Source of the DNA: JAVBMC01 sp031552845
GTDB taxonomy: Bacteria > Verrucomicrobiota > Kiritimatiellia > RFP12 > DVOR01
DNA: 64,000 bases
Assembly (NCBI GenBank): GCA_031552845.1
Contig: JAVBMC010000028.1
Coordinates: 62,001-126,000 of the forward strand
Reading direction: 5' to 3'
Made by a program: the position numbers and the translations under genes
Shown here: positions 55,866 through 64,000 of the stretch, piece after piece
Position numbering within the stretch: position 1 is the stretch's first letter
Layout: every line of letters begins with the position of its first letter
Notes under the pieces: model-generated
The model's input: only the letters and a program-made list of their open reading frames with translations
Told to the model about the DNA's origin: nothing
Databases searched by the model: none

Positions 55866-57431
55866 TTATTCCGCGATGCAGAGAGCGCCGTCGCGAAGTT
55901 CGAGAGTCAGCGGAATACCGACTTTCACTTCGCCGGGGGCGACGGGTAACGCAAAGCGGACAGCACCATCGGCTTTCTTTTTATCGTGCCGGACGGCTTC
56001 GAGGATTGCCGCTTTGTCGAGCTGTTCAGGGATTCCCGTCGGCAGGTTGTGCAGATGGAGGCAAGCCGTAAGCGCATCAACAAATTCCTGCTTGGCTAAG
56101 CCTTTTTGCACTGCATACCGCACCGCCGCGACCAGTCCAATCGCAACAGCTTCACCATGTGGAATGGAAAAGTTGGCCGCTTGTTCCACACCATGTCCAA
56201 TCGTGTGTCCAAGGTTCAGCGCCGCGCGGATGCCCTGCTCATAGGGGTCTTCACAAATGACGCGCACCTTGACCGCCAGCGAACGGGCGATGAGTGTTTG
56301 CAGTTCTGCCGGGGTGAAAGTATTTTTGCGGCACAGCAATTCAAACAGCTCTGCATCGTCAATCACGGCATGCTTGATTGTTTCGGCCATGCCGCAAGCA
56401 AACTCCTGTGGCGGTAATGTTGCCAGCACTTCCGGATCGGTTACAACCAACACCGGCGCATGGAATGCGCCAATCAGATTTTTTGCCTGTGGCAAGTCGG
56501 CGCCGGTTTTACCGCCGAGCGATGAATCGACCATCGCCAACATCGTGGTCGGGATGTTGACCCAGTCCACGCCGCGCAGCCAAGTCGCCGCCGCAAATCC
56601 GGTGAGGTCGCCGACCACACCGCCGCCTAAGGCGAACACGGTGTCGCCGCGTTCAATGCCGCCCGCAAGGAATCCGTTCCAAATCTGCTGGACGGTATCA
56701 ATGGTCTTGGTGGCTTCACCGGCGGGGATCGCAATTGTTTTCACCGTCAAACCAGCGGCGGCGAGCTGTTCTTCGACTTGCGCGGCGTAGAGCCGGTGAG
56801 TATTGGTGTCGCACACCAGCGCGGCGCGGCGGCCAAGCTTCAAGGGACGGAGCAGGGCGGAGAGGTTTTTCAATATGCCGTTACGGACGTAAACTTCGTA
56901 ATCGTTGTCCATGCCATAGATACGGTAAACGCCGAAGGCCGCCTGCACTGCCGCCGCGTTGGTCTTCTTGCTGTGATGTTCGACATTCACCTGCCGCTCG
57001 AACGTAGCATAATGCGGCGCTCGCTCAGCCATCAAATCATGAATGCTGCGTGTCGTGAGCAGCGGGCGGTATCCGGGTCTGCCGGAGGCACGTACTTCCA
57101 AATACTCCGCTCCGGCCATCAAGCATACTACGTGTCCCATCGCTTCTACTTCACGCCGCAGCTCGGAATCAAGCAATGCCCCGCCGCCCAGTGAAACGAC
57201 GCATCGAGGCTTGTCGAAGAGCGCACGGATCATCCGCGCTTCACGTGCCCGAAATGCCGCTTCACCCTCTGCCGCAAAAATCTCCGGGATGGTACGTCCG
57301 GCCTCGGCTTCAATCTCCGCATCCACCTCGACCAGCGGCAGCCCCAGCTGTTCGGCGATCCGTTTGGCGTGTGTTGTCTTACCGCTCGCGGGTGGCCCGT
57401 ATAAAAAAAGATGCTGCTGCTCAACTCGCAT
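55866..57431 (-). CDS. aroKB: Shikimate kinase / 3-dehydroquinate synthase fusion
   Basis: 521 residues that fuse two steps of the shikimate pathway. The N-terminal ~160 residues are shikimate kinase: FLYGPPASGKTTHAKRIA (Walker A), DAEIEAEAGRTIPEIF and SLGGGAL. The C-terminal ~350 residues are AroB: ALGGGVVGDLTGFAAATW (NAD site), MAETIKHAV (E and K), LNLGHTIGHGVEQ and PHGEAVAIG (zinc histidines). ATG 57431 lies inside the ccsA end and is favoured by a GGAG site 9 bases upstream; a TTG six codons earlier is possible. Fused AroKB forms occur in several phyla. Array C follows at the 3' side. Confidence 0.92.
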   Translation of the reverse strand: MRVEQQHLFLYGPPASGKTTHAKRIAEQLGLPLVEVDAEIEAEAGRTIPEIFAAEGEAAFRAREARMIRALFDKPRCVVSLGGGALLDSELRREVEAMGHVVCLMAGAEYLEVRASGRPGYRPLLTTRSIHDLMAERAPHYATFERQVNVEHHSKKTNAAAVQAAFGVYRIYGMDNDYEVYVRNGILKNLSALLRPLKLGRRAALVCDTNTHRLYAAQVEEQLAAAGLTVKTIAIPAGEATKTIDTVQQIWNGFLAGGIERGDTVFALGGGVVGDLTGFAAATWLRGVDWVNIPTTMLAMVDSSLGGKTGADLPQAKNLIGAFHAPVLVVTDPEVLATLPPQEFACGMAETIKHAVIDDAELFELLCRKNTFTPAELQTLIARSLAVKVRVICEDPYEQGIRAALNLGHTIGHGVEQAANFSIPHGEAVAIGLVAAVRYAVQKGLAKQEFVDALTACLHLHNLPTGIPEQLDKAAILEAVRHDKKKADGAVRFALPVAPGEVKVGIPLTLELRDGALCIAE

Positions 57432-58194
57432 AATTATGCACTCCGACAAATAAGCGCGATACGTTAATCCACGTCAGCGTCAGCGCAATCATCAACAGTC
57501 CCAACCACAACAGTCCGGCGGAAGTTTTGGGACGCGCTGCGCCATAACGCAAACGAAAATGAAAATAAGCTCCATAGGTCAGCCACGTTGCCAGCGACCA
57601 CATCTCCTTCGGATCCCACTGCCAATAGTGCCCCCACGCCAGCTTGCCCCACACCGCACCCAACACAAATGCAATGCTCAATGGCAGGAATCCGCACACC
57701 GCTGTCACAAATGCCGCCCGCTCTAGTTTCGCATCCGGCTGTTTGAACAACGGCAGTGCCATCACCGCCGCGCGCGCCAGCATCACATAACCGATAATAT
57801 ACAACGCCACGTGTGGAAGGAACAGCGGACTCTGCAACGCCGGCGGCAACCGCCGCAGCTCATCGCTAAATACAAACCCCACCGGCCACAACAAAACGAA
57901 TCCTAACACAGCATCCTGAACAGTGGTGTCAATCCCCGTCAACCGCCGCGTCAACCATGCCAGCGGCCACAATGCCGCCGCCATGCACAAGAAGACTTCG
58001 AACAGATTCTGCATCGGCAAATGACTGCTGTGCAAGCCACGGTAAATCACCGACGCGGTGGCAACGGCAAATCCAACGAACCACACAGCATTGCCCACTC
58101 GTTCGCGCTTGCACCTCAATAATGTCGCCGCCGTCAGAAACGCCGCCATCGTCAGATAAACCAACAACCCTTGAACTGTAAACTTAATCTCCAC
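57421..58194 (-). CDS. Cytochrome c assembly protein CcsA/ResC-like
   Basis: 257 residues, about eight membrane helices. The heme-handling motif WGHYWQWDPKEMWSL matches the tryptophan-rich WWD segment of CcsA. CcsA with CcsB makes the system II heme-ligation complex; no ccsB or c-type cytochrome gene is in the window. I use the GTG at 58194, six bases after AAGGA; a TTG at 58200 is the alternative. It overlaps the aroKB start by 11 nt, so the two form one transcript from the promoter at 58227-58255. HemX-like glutamyl-tRNA reductase regulators share this fold, so that function is an alternative. Confidence 0.8.
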   Translation of the reverse strand: MEIKFTVQGLLVYLTMAAFLTAATLLRCKRERVGNAVWFVGFAVATASVIYRGLHSSHLPMQNLFEVFLCMAAALWPLAWLTRRLTGIDTTVQDAVLGFVLLWPVGFVFSDELRRLPPALQSPLFLPHVALYIIGYVMLARAAVMALPLFKQPDAKLERAAFVTAVCGFLPLSIAFVLGAVWGKLAWGHYWQWDPKEMWSLATWLTYGAYFHFRLRYGAARPKTSAGLLWLGLLMIALTLTWINVSRLFVGVHNYAS

Positions 58195-58226
58195 GCTCAA
58201 TCCTTACACTCATTGCCATGCCCGCC

Positions 58227-58255
58227 AGTATAGACTATTTTCGCCCGCTTTGCAA
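58227..58255 (-). promoter_or_regulatory. Sigma-70 promoter of the ccsA-aroKB operon
   Basis: TTGCAA and TATACT on the minus strand with 17 bp between them, ending 32 bp before the GTG start. Confidence 0.75.
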
Positions 58256-58298
58256 TGCCGCAATCTTTTTGGCGGGCGTGTAGAAATGTAATGCGACT

Positions 58299-58340
58299 AA
58301 AACAAAAAACCGGCGGGGCGGGTTCCCTGCCGGTCTTTTG
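58299..58340 (-). terminator. Rho-independent terminator of asd
   Basis: On the minus strand ACCGGCAGG pairs with CCGCCGGT (one mismatch) and is followed by TTTTTTGTTTTA. Confidence 0.85.
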
Positions 58341-58357
58341 TCTGTTGGCTGGTCCGG

Positions 58358-59374
58358 TTAGACGAGCTTGCGGGCGATGAGCGCTTCCGCGATTTGGACG
58401 GCGTTTTGCGCCGCGCCTTTGCGGATGTTGTCGCCGCAGCACCAGAGCGCCACGCCGTTGGTTGCGCTGGGGTCGAGGCGGATGCGGCCAATGCCGACAT
58501 CATCGCCGCCTTGGATATCCAGCGGCATCGGATAAGCCGCAGTGTCAAGGTCATCGATGAGCTTGACGCCGGGCGACTGCTTGACAATCTCGCGGATCTG
58601 CCCGACCGTGAAGGGATTCTCGAACTGCGCATGCACCGCGACGGAGTGCGCATAGAACACCGGCACGCGCACGCAGGTGCAGCCGATTTGCAGATTGGGG
58701 TTGGAGAGAATCTTGCGTGACTCGTAGGTGAGCTTGGCTTCTTCCGAAGTGAAGCCGGGCATCTCCTTCTTGGCACCGCCGATTTGCGGAATCACGTTGC
58801 AGGCGATCTGGTGCGGATAGACCTTCTTCTCAATGGGCGTACCATTGACAACGGCTTTGATCTGGCTGTCGAGCTCGGTCACTGCCGCCGCACCCGAACC
58901 GCTGACGGATTGGAAGGTGACCGCGGTGAGGTGCTTCAAAGGATTGGCGCGATGCAACGGGGCGATGCCCATCAGGGTGATGATGGTGGAGCAGTTGGGG
59001 TTGGCGATAAAACCCTGATGCTTGTCCAATGCCTCGGCGTTGATTTCCGGCACGACCAACGGCACGCGGTCATCCATGCGGTAATCGTCACCATTGTCGA
59101 TCACGATGGCGCCGCGCTTGACGGCTTCCCAGCCCCACATCTTCGAGGCACCCTTGGAGCCCTCGGTTCCGGCAAACAAAACGATGTCGAGTCCGTCGAA
59201 AGCTTCGGCAGTTGTCTCGCGCACGGCAAAGGTTTCGCCTGCGATGACCTCATCGCGGTTACGCGTCGCCAACACCCGGATTTCGGACGCGGGGAAGTTA
59301 CGTTGACGCAGGATCTTAATCATCTCCGTGCCCACCGCGCCAATACCAACCAGACCAACTTTATACTGCTTCAT
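58358..59374 (-). CDS. asd: Aspartate-semialdehyde dehydrogenase
   Basis: 338 residues. Reduces aspartyl phosphate to aspartate semialdehyde, the branch point to lysine, threonine, methionine and diaminopimelate. NADP-binding VGLVGIGAVGTEMIKIL starts at residue 5; the catalytic cysteine is in NPNCSTI near 128, and the segment INAEALDKHQGF precedes it. GSGAAAVTEL follows. The start at 59374 is set by AGAGGGTAG upstream. It stands as its own transcription unit. lysC, the preceding step, is encoded about 3.2 kb away on the same strand. Confidence 0.95.
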   Translation of the reverse strand: MKQYKVGLVGIGAVGTEMIKILRQRNFPASEIRVLATRNRDEVIAGETFAVRETTAEAFDGLDIVLFAGTEGSKGASKMWGWEAVKRGAIVIDNGDDYRMDDRVPLVVPEINAEALDKHQGFIANPNCSTIITLMGIAPLHRANPLKHLTAVTFQSVSGSGAAAVTELDSQIKAVVNGTPIEKKVYPHQIACNVIPQIGGAKKEMPGFTSEEAKLTYESRKILSNPNLQIGCTCVRVPVFYAHSVAVHAQFENPFTVGQIREIVKQSPGVKLIDDLDTAAYPMPLDIQGGDDVGIGRIRLDPSATNGVALWCCGDNIRKGAAQNAVQIAEALIARKLV

Positions 59375-59419
59375 TCTACCCTCTAACGAGACTAACATTA
59401 ATATGCAATTCGGGGTGAT

Positions 59420-59448
59420 AGTATGCCAAAAACGAGGGGGCTTGTAAA
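59420..59448 (-). promoter_or_regulatory. Sigma-70 promoter of asd
   Basis: TTTACA and CATACT on the minus strand with a 17-bp spacer, leaving a leader of about 40 nt. Confidence 0.65.
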
Positions 59449-59533
59449 GCACGAACCCTGCCCCTTACAGACAAGACGGCGCAATGGTCCTGCTTGTTCC
59501 TAATGGGTCGGCAGAGAAGGGCGGGGAATGAGG

Positions 59534-60124
59534 TTAAACGTCAGGGCAGTCGCCGCCGCCGCTGATGGGGTTGATGCGCTGCCAAATGGCAATGCGGGTA
59601 TGGCCGTATTCGCGTTCGCGCAGGAGGTTCCAGCCGGGGATGTCTTCAACCCGGGCGCGGGTGGACATCTCGCCGATGAAGAGTCCGCCGGTTTTGAGGC
59701 AGTTGCCATCGGCAAGCGCTTGCATGAGGGGCGTAAAGCCAAACTCTTCCGCACGGATATAAGGCGGATCGGCAAAGACCATATCGTATTCACGGCCGCG
59801 CCCGGCAGTCTGCACCCAGCGCAAGGCATCGCCTTGGCAGATCTCGGTACGGCAGTTCTGCGCGAGCGTTTGAACATTCTCTTTGAGGATGCTCAGGACG
59901 TACTTGTCGGCCTCGACCCACGTCACAGCACCTGCGCCACGGCTGAGGGCATCGAGTCCGAACGAGCCGGAACCGGCATACAAATCAAGCAGCATTACGC
60001 CGGGGAGTTCATTCATGAGCATGGAAAAGACCGCCCCGCGAACTCTATCTTGAGTCGGGCGCACCTTGTCACCGCCGGGCACTTTTAATTTACGCCCGCA
60101 CCACTCTCCGCCGGATATACGCAT
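59534..60124 (-). CDS. rsmD: 16S rRNA (guanine(966)-N2)-methyltransferase
   Basis: 196 residues. Methylates G966 of 16S rRNA. The start MRISGGEWCGRKLKVPGG is typical of RsmD, then KVRPTQDRVRGAVFSML, the SAM motif LLDLYAGSGSFGLDAL and the catalytic FADPPY near 120. I chose ATG 60124; the promoter runs right up to it, and the longer frame to 60163 would overlap the promoter. There is no Shine-Dalgarno site. Confidence 0.93.
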   Translation of the reverse strand: MRISGGEWCGRKLKVPGGDKVRPTQDRVRGAVFSMLMNELPGVMLLDLYAGSGSFGLDALSRGAGAVTWVEADKYVLSILKENVQTLAQNCRTEICQGDALRWVQTAGRGREYDMVFADPPYIRAEEFGFTPLMQALADGNCLKTGGLFIGEMSTRARVEDIPGWNLLREREYGHTRIAIWQRINPISGGGDCPDV

Positions 60125-60130
60125 GGAGGG

Positions 60131-60159
60131 AGTATACCTTATTTGGGTTGAAATGTAAA
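60131..60159 (-). promoter_or_regulatory. Sigma-70 promoter of rsmD, apparently leaderless
   Basis: TTTACA and TATACT on the minus strand, 17 bp apart. The base 7 nt past the -10 box is the A of the rsmD ATG. Confidence 0.75.
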
Positions 60160-60191
60160 GCAAACCCCGTGGCGCCGTTGACGGGAGGGGA

Positions 60192-61115
60192 TTACTGGAC
60201 GATGTAGCCGAGCTGTTTGAGGAGGAAGAAGTTCTTCATCCAGTTGGGTTCGACTTTGATCCAGATGTTGATGGTGGGCTCACAGCCGAATTGTTCGGTG
60301 ATATCGTTTTCGGCTTCGCGTTTGACGTAGCGCAGGTTGCGCCCCTTGTCGCCAATGGCCATGCCTTTTTGTGCAGGGCGGTTGACGAAGACTGTGGCGT
60401 CGATCTCCCAGCGATTGCCTTGCTCGGTAATATTCTCGACGCGTACGCCGAGTTCGTGCGGGATTTCTTGAAAGAGCTTGTGGAAGAACTTCTCGCGGAT
60501 GATGTCGGCAATGGCGAGCTTGCGGGGGTAGTCGGTGATGGTCTCTTCATCAAACAGGAGCTGCTCGGTCGGCAGTGCGAACTTAAAGAGGTGGTCAGCG
60601 AGCTTATCGACGTTGTCCCCTGCATGGGCGGAGGCCGTAAACCACGTGACTTCGCGGCGGTGTTCTTTTTCAACCTGAATGTCTTCCCACAGTTTCTTGT
60701 AGGGCGCGGGATCGAAACCTCTGGCATCGGATTTGTTGAGGACGAAGACGATAGGCTGTCCTTCGGCAAAGAGTACGCGGCGCATCCAGCCGTCGTCTTC
60801 AATCTGCGGAGGCTCGGCGGCATCGAATACAACCATCATGATGTCGGTGCCGGCGGCAGCTTGGCGTGCCATGCGGTTCATGATGGAGCCGAGTGCGCTC
60901 TCAGCTTTGTGCAAGCCGGGCGTATCAAGGAATACAAGCTGTCCGCGGCTGTCGGTGAGAATCCCCCGCACGAGATTGCGCGTGGTTTGTTCGACGGGGC
61001 TGACGATGCTGACTTTCTCGCCGAGGATGCGGTTGAGCAGCGTCGACTTGCCGGAGTTGGTGCGGCCGACAATGCCGACGACCGCACAGCGCAGGGGAGT
61101 AGCAGATTGTTCCAT
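60192..61115 (-). CDS. era: GTPase Era
   Basis: 307 residues. The GTPase domain shows GRTNSGKST (G1), DTPGLH (G3) and VLNKSD (G4). The C-terminal KH domain has IGDKGRNL where the usual GxxG loop is expected. Era binds the 3' end of 16S rRNA and helps assemble the 30S subunit. ATG 61115 is the second codon after a TTG; I prefer the ATG. It begins 15 nt after the pfk stop on the same strand, so it is expressed with pfk. rsmD, another 16S-maturation gene, lies just downstream with its own promoter. Confidence 0.95.
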   Translation of the reverse strand: MEQSATPLRCAVVGIVGRTNSGKSTLLNRILGEKVSIVSPVEQTTRNLVRGILTDSRGQLVFLDTPGLHKAESALGSIMNRMARQAAAGTDIMMVVFDAAEPPQIEDDGWMRRVLFAEGQPIVFVLNKSDARGFDPAPYKKLWEDIQVEKEHRREVTWFTASAHAGDNVDKLADHLFKFALPTEQLLFDEETITDYPRKLAIADIIREKFFHKLFQEIPHELGVRVENITEQGNRWEIDATVFVNRPAQKGMAIGDKGRNLRYVKREAENDITEQFGCEPTINIWIKVEPNWMKNFFLLKQLGYIVQ

Positions 61116-61130
61116 CAAGTGTAGTCCGGC

Positions 61131-62495
61131 TTAGGGCAGTGCGCGATAGGTTTCGGCGGCGTCCGGATGGAAGTAGCGTTCCTGTCCGGTGGCGTCGAGC
61201 AGCGCATGCCACAAGTCGCTGTTGAGGTCGAGCACGTTGCGTTCGAGCGTCGCAATGCGGATTGGCACGAGCGTGTAATCGTTGTTTAGATTGCCGACGA
61301 CGCAGTTGGTGCGTCCGGCCATCGCAGCATGCACGGCGGCACGGGCGAGTTGGTAACAGCGGATGGCGTCTGTGCCTTTCGCGGGCACGCTGCGGATCGA
61401 GTAACTGGGATCAAAGTATTTGACGGAGATGTTGAGATCGTGCCCTTTGAAGTGATCCATTAGGCGCATTTTGAGATAGTCGCCGATATCCTTCTTCAAC
61501 ACGTTGCCTGAGGCATCGCGCATTTCGGAGCCTTTGACGTGACGCTGTCCGGCGCCTTCGGCCACGACGATGACGCAATGGTCTTTACCGCCTTCAAAGC
61601 GGCGTTCGACGGCTTGCAACAGACCTTCAGGGCCGTCCATTTCGAAGTCGCTCTCAGGCACGAGGCAGAAGTTCACAACCGGATTGGCGAGTGCGGCATA
61701 GGCGGCGATGAAGCCGGAGTCGCGTCCCATCAGCTTGACGAGGCCGATGCCATTGAGCGCACCGCGTGCTTCGGTGTGGGCGGATTGGATGATGGGCACT
61801 GCTTCGCCGACGGCGGTTTCAAATCCGAAACTGCGGCCAATGAAGTTGAGGTCGTTATCAATTGTCTTCGGGATGCCGATGACGCTGATGGCGAGTTTGC
61901 GCTTGATGCACTCTTCGGCAATATCACGGGCGCAGCGCAGTGAGCCGTCGCCGCCGATGCAGAAGAGTAAGTTGATGTTCATCCGGCACAGGGTGTCGAC
62001 CATGGCTTCGGTGTCCTGCTGGCCGCGGGATGAACCAAGGATAGTGCCGCCTTGTTCATGGATGGTGTCCACGACGTCGGGGTTGAGCATCATGGGCGTG
62101 TAACCCGATGTAGGGATGAGGCCGGCATAACCGTAACGGATGCCGTAAATGGTTTTGATGTTGTAATCAAAGGTCAACACCTCGGTCAGCCCCTTGATCA
62201 CGTGGTTGAGTCCGGGGCAGAGTCCGCCGGCAGTCACGATTGCCGCACGCGACCATGCGGGGTCGTGATAGATTTTGCGATGGGCGCCGGCGCGTTCAAA
62301 GCTCGGCGGCTCAGCGAGGACTTGGATGGTTTTCTTGACGTAAGCAACGCGCACGGAGAGCAGCGAGCGCTCGCCGTCATCAAGGAAATCACGGCGCTGC
62401 AAAGGCGAATCAATCTTGCAAGGCCCCAGCTCTTGTACATTAAAATTGAACTTGTCAGGCTGTTCCAAAATACGGGTGTACAATGACGATGACAT
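61131..62495 (-). CDS. 6-Phosphofructokinase (long form)
   Basis: 454 residues, longer than bacterial ~320-residue PfkA. It carries GGLCPGLNHVIKG near 100, GGDGSLRCA near 195 and PKTIDNDL near 222. In ATP-type PfkA the corresponding sequence is PGTIDND, and the lysine here is typical of the plant/spirochaete-type and pyrophosphate-using clade. GGDGS (not GGDDS) favours ATP as donor. I therefore leave the phosphoryl donor open. ATG 62495 follows a GGGGGAGAA site. Cotranscribed with era. Confidence 0.88.
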   Translation of the reverse strand: MSSSLYTRILEQPDKFNFNVQELGPCKIDSPLQRRDFLDDGERSLLSVRVAYVKKTIQVLAEPPSFERAGAHRKIYHDPAWSRAAIVTAGGLCPGLNHVIKGLTEVLTFDYNIKTIYGIRYGYAGLIPTSGYTPMMLNPDVVDTIHEQGGTILGSSRGQQDTEAMVDTLCRMNINLLFCIGGDGSLRCARDIAEECIKRKLAISVIGIPKTIDNDLNFIGRSFGFETAVGEAVPIIQSAHTEARGALNGIGLVKLMGRDSGFIAAYAALANPVVNFCLVPESDFEMDGPEGLLQAVERRFEGGKDHCVIVVAEGAGQRHVKGSEMRDASGNVLKKDIGDYLKMRLMDHFKGHDLNISVKYFDPSYSIRSVPAKGTDAIRCYQLARAAVHAAMAGRTNCVVGNLNNDYTLVPIRIATLERNVLDLNSDLWHALLDATGQERYFHPDAAETYRALP

Positions 62496-62525
62496 ACTAT
62501 TTCTCCCCCATGTTGCTAAGACGTC

Positions 62526-62554
62526 AGTATACCGAGACACCCTCGGCGAATCAA
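62526..62554 (-). promoter_or_regulatory. Sigma-70 promoter of pfk-era
   Basis: TTGATT and TATACT on the minus strand with a 17-bp spacer, 31 bp before the pfk start. Confidence 0.7.
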
Positions 62555-62589
62555 GATTAAAACGCCCGCCCGGCCGATTTGACCGGGTT
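62555..62589 (-). terminator. Possible terminator of lysC
   Basis: On the minus strand CCCGG and CCGGG form a short stem just after the lysC stop, and a TTTT follows some bases later. Weak. Confidence 0.4.
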
Positions 62590-63955
62590 AGGTCTTTGCA
62601 TTCTTCACGAATGCGTTGTAAAGCGTGCGCACCGCTTTTTCGCGCTGATCGGAACGCACGCCGAACATCATGCTGATCTCAGAAGAACCTTGGTTCATCA
62701 TCTCGATGTTGATGTTCGCCTGCGCCAACGCGGCAGTTGCGCGAGCGGCCATGCCGGGCGTGTAGTAGAGGCCTTCGCCCACAACCATGATCAGCGCATA
62801 ACCGCGCTCGACGAGCAGATTGTCCGGCTTGAGTTCATACGACACGCGGTCGAACACGCGGCGCTCTTTCTCCACCGGGAAGCTGTCTTCACGGATGATG
62901 ACCGAGATGTTGTCGATGCCGGAGGGCATGTGCTCATACGACACGCCTTCATCTTCCAATATCTGCAACAGACGGCGCCCGAAGCCGATCTCGCGGTTCA
63001 TCATATACTTGTCGATGAACAGATTGCTGAACCCCGAACCGCTCGCAATACCCACTACGCCGCCGCGTTCCGCCACGCGGTGACGCACAATCATCGTGCC
63101 GGGTTGGTCAGGACGGTTGGTGTTGCGGATGTTGATCGGGATGCCTGCATGCACGACCGGCACAACAGCCTCGTCATGAAACACACCAAAGCCGGAATAC
63201 GACAGCTCGCGCATCTCGCGGTACGTCATTTCCTCAATACCCTCGGTGACGTCCGGCACAATGCGCGGGTCAACCGGATAGACGTTGTCGACGTCGGTAA
63301 AGTTTTCATACACATCCGCCTTCAACGCAGCCGCCAAAATCGCGCCGGTGATGTCTGACCCGCCGCGTGGGAAGGTCGCCACTTTGCCGGAGTGCGTGTA
63401 ACCGAAGAACCCGGGATAGATCACGATGCAGGGGATGTCCTTCAAATAATCGTTGAGCTTCTGATAAGACTCCGGCAGCAGCTGTGCCGCGCCGAATTCT
63501 TCGGAGAGCGTCATGCCGGAATCTTTCGGCGAGACGTATTGTGCATCAACACCGCGCGCACGGAACGCCGCCGCGACGATACGTGCGGAGTTGTCTTCGC
63601 CTGCGGCCTTCATGGAATCCATGAACATGCCGTGGTGGCGCTTGTCACCTGCCAAGCGGGCACGCAAGTCGGTCTCAATCTCCTCCAGCACGCCGAGCTC
63701 TAAACCCAAGCCGCGCTGGATGACTGCGTACCGTTCCACGAGCGCCGCGATATCCTCATCGGTGTTTTCCTTAGCCAATGCTTTCGTCGCGCAAGCAATC
63801 AGCATATCGGTGACTTTGGTGTCGGAGCGATTGCGCTTGCCGGGGGCGGAAACCACCACCACGCGCCGTGAAGGGTCGGAGAGAACGATGTCGCAGATCT
63901 TCGAGACCTGCACATCATCTGCAACAGAAGAACCACCGAACTTACAAACTTTCAT
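62588..63955 (-). CDS. lysC: Aspartate kinase
   Basis: 455 residues. Phosphorylates aspartate, the first step to lysine, threonine, methionine and cell-wall diaminopimelate. N-terminal KFGGSSVAD is the kinase signature, and FPRGGSDITGA near 200 lines the active site. Two ACT-type regulatory segments follow after about 310 (ISVIIREDSFPVEKE, INIEMMNQGSSEISMMFGV), the second being the lysine/threonine-binding part. GAGGTGA precedes the ATG. asd lies about 3.2 kb downstream on the same strand as a separate unit. Confidence 0.95.
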   Translation of the reverse strand: MKVCKFGGSSVADDVQVSKICDIVLSDPSRRVVVVSAPGKRNRSDTKVTDMLIACATKALAKENTDEDIAALVERYAVIQRGLGLELGVLEEIETDLRARLAGDKRHHGMFMDSMKAAGEDNSARIVAAAFRARGVDAQYVSPKDSGMTLSEEFGAAQLLPESYQKLNDYLKDIPCIVIYPGFFGYTHSGKVATFPRGGSDITGAILAAALKADVYENFTDVDNVYPVDPRIVPDVTEGIEEMTYREMRELSYSGFGVFHDEAVVPVVHAGIPINIRNTNRPDQPGTMIVRHRVAERGGVVGIASGSGFSNLFIDKYMMNREIGFGRRLLQILEDEGVSYEHMPSGIDNISVIIREDSFPVEKERRVFDRVSYELKPDNLLVERGYALIMVVGEGLYYTPGMAARATAALAQANINIEMMNQGSSEISMMFGVRSDQREKAVRTLYNAFVKNAKT

Positions 63956-64000
63956 ACGTCACCTCTTGCTTCAAATCACTTACAGAACCCGCAGCACCAC

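Overview
The window looks like chromosome of a free-living or gut-associated member of the PVC superphylum, most likely Kiritimatiellota (former Verrucomicrobia subdivision 5) or Lentisphaerota. This is inferred from tandem giant secreted LamG/autotransporter-repeat proteins, a secreted four-helix/zinc-ribbon protein family peppered with DLTD repeats, an aroK-aroB fusion, an oxygen-independent ribonucleotide reductase and a glycosidase. No rRNA or tRNA gene was seen, so the assignment rests on protein style only. Almost every clear promoter is a sigma-70 type with a 17-bp spacer.

Layout: 1-5.2 kb holds the end of an acyl-CoA/ACP synthetase, convergent dnaE, and a small secreted DUF2147 protein. 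5.4-19.0 kb is a defence-type island on the minus strand: a four-helix/zinc-ribbon protein, then one operon hsdM-hsdS-rloC-like-hsdR-metallopeptidase (type I restriction-modification with an embedded putative anticodon nuclease), preceded by an EVE-domain nuclease candidate and a RhuM-family protein. 19.0-20.8 kb is gene-free and full of repeats. 20.8-29.0 kb carries a methyltransferase, a small secreted protein, a TM2 protein, mutL with a cation/proton antiporter, and an operon of a metal-dependent-hydrolase-like protein, an acyltransferase and an SGNH hydrolase. 29.9-52.6 kb runs on the plus strand: three unknown envelope proteins, gyrB, then a large secreted-protein locus (a passenger-repeat protein, a 1280-residue propeller protein with two C-terminal beta modules, three tandem ~1070-residue paralogues and a clan-A-like glycosidase). 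52.6-64.0 kb is housekeeping on the minus strand: nrdD-nrdG behind a cobalamin riboswitch, aroKB with ccsA, asd, rsmD, pfk-era, lysC.

The most unusual signal is non-coding: five intergenic arrays (about 17.64, 19.44, 29.42, 40.03 and 55.67 kb) whose units are short palindromes repeated every 22 bp (23 bp in two of them). The core sequence differs from array to array (CACGTG, CAGGTG, TTGTAA-like, AACGTT), but the architecture, a palindrome about every two helical turns, is kept. The largest has 17 units in strict 22-bp register. I know of no named element with this design. Also notable are apparent leaderless transcription starts for dnaE, mutL and rsmD, a B12 riboswitch on a B12-independent ribonucleotide reductase, and a repeat family that seems to have entered a coding region in frame.
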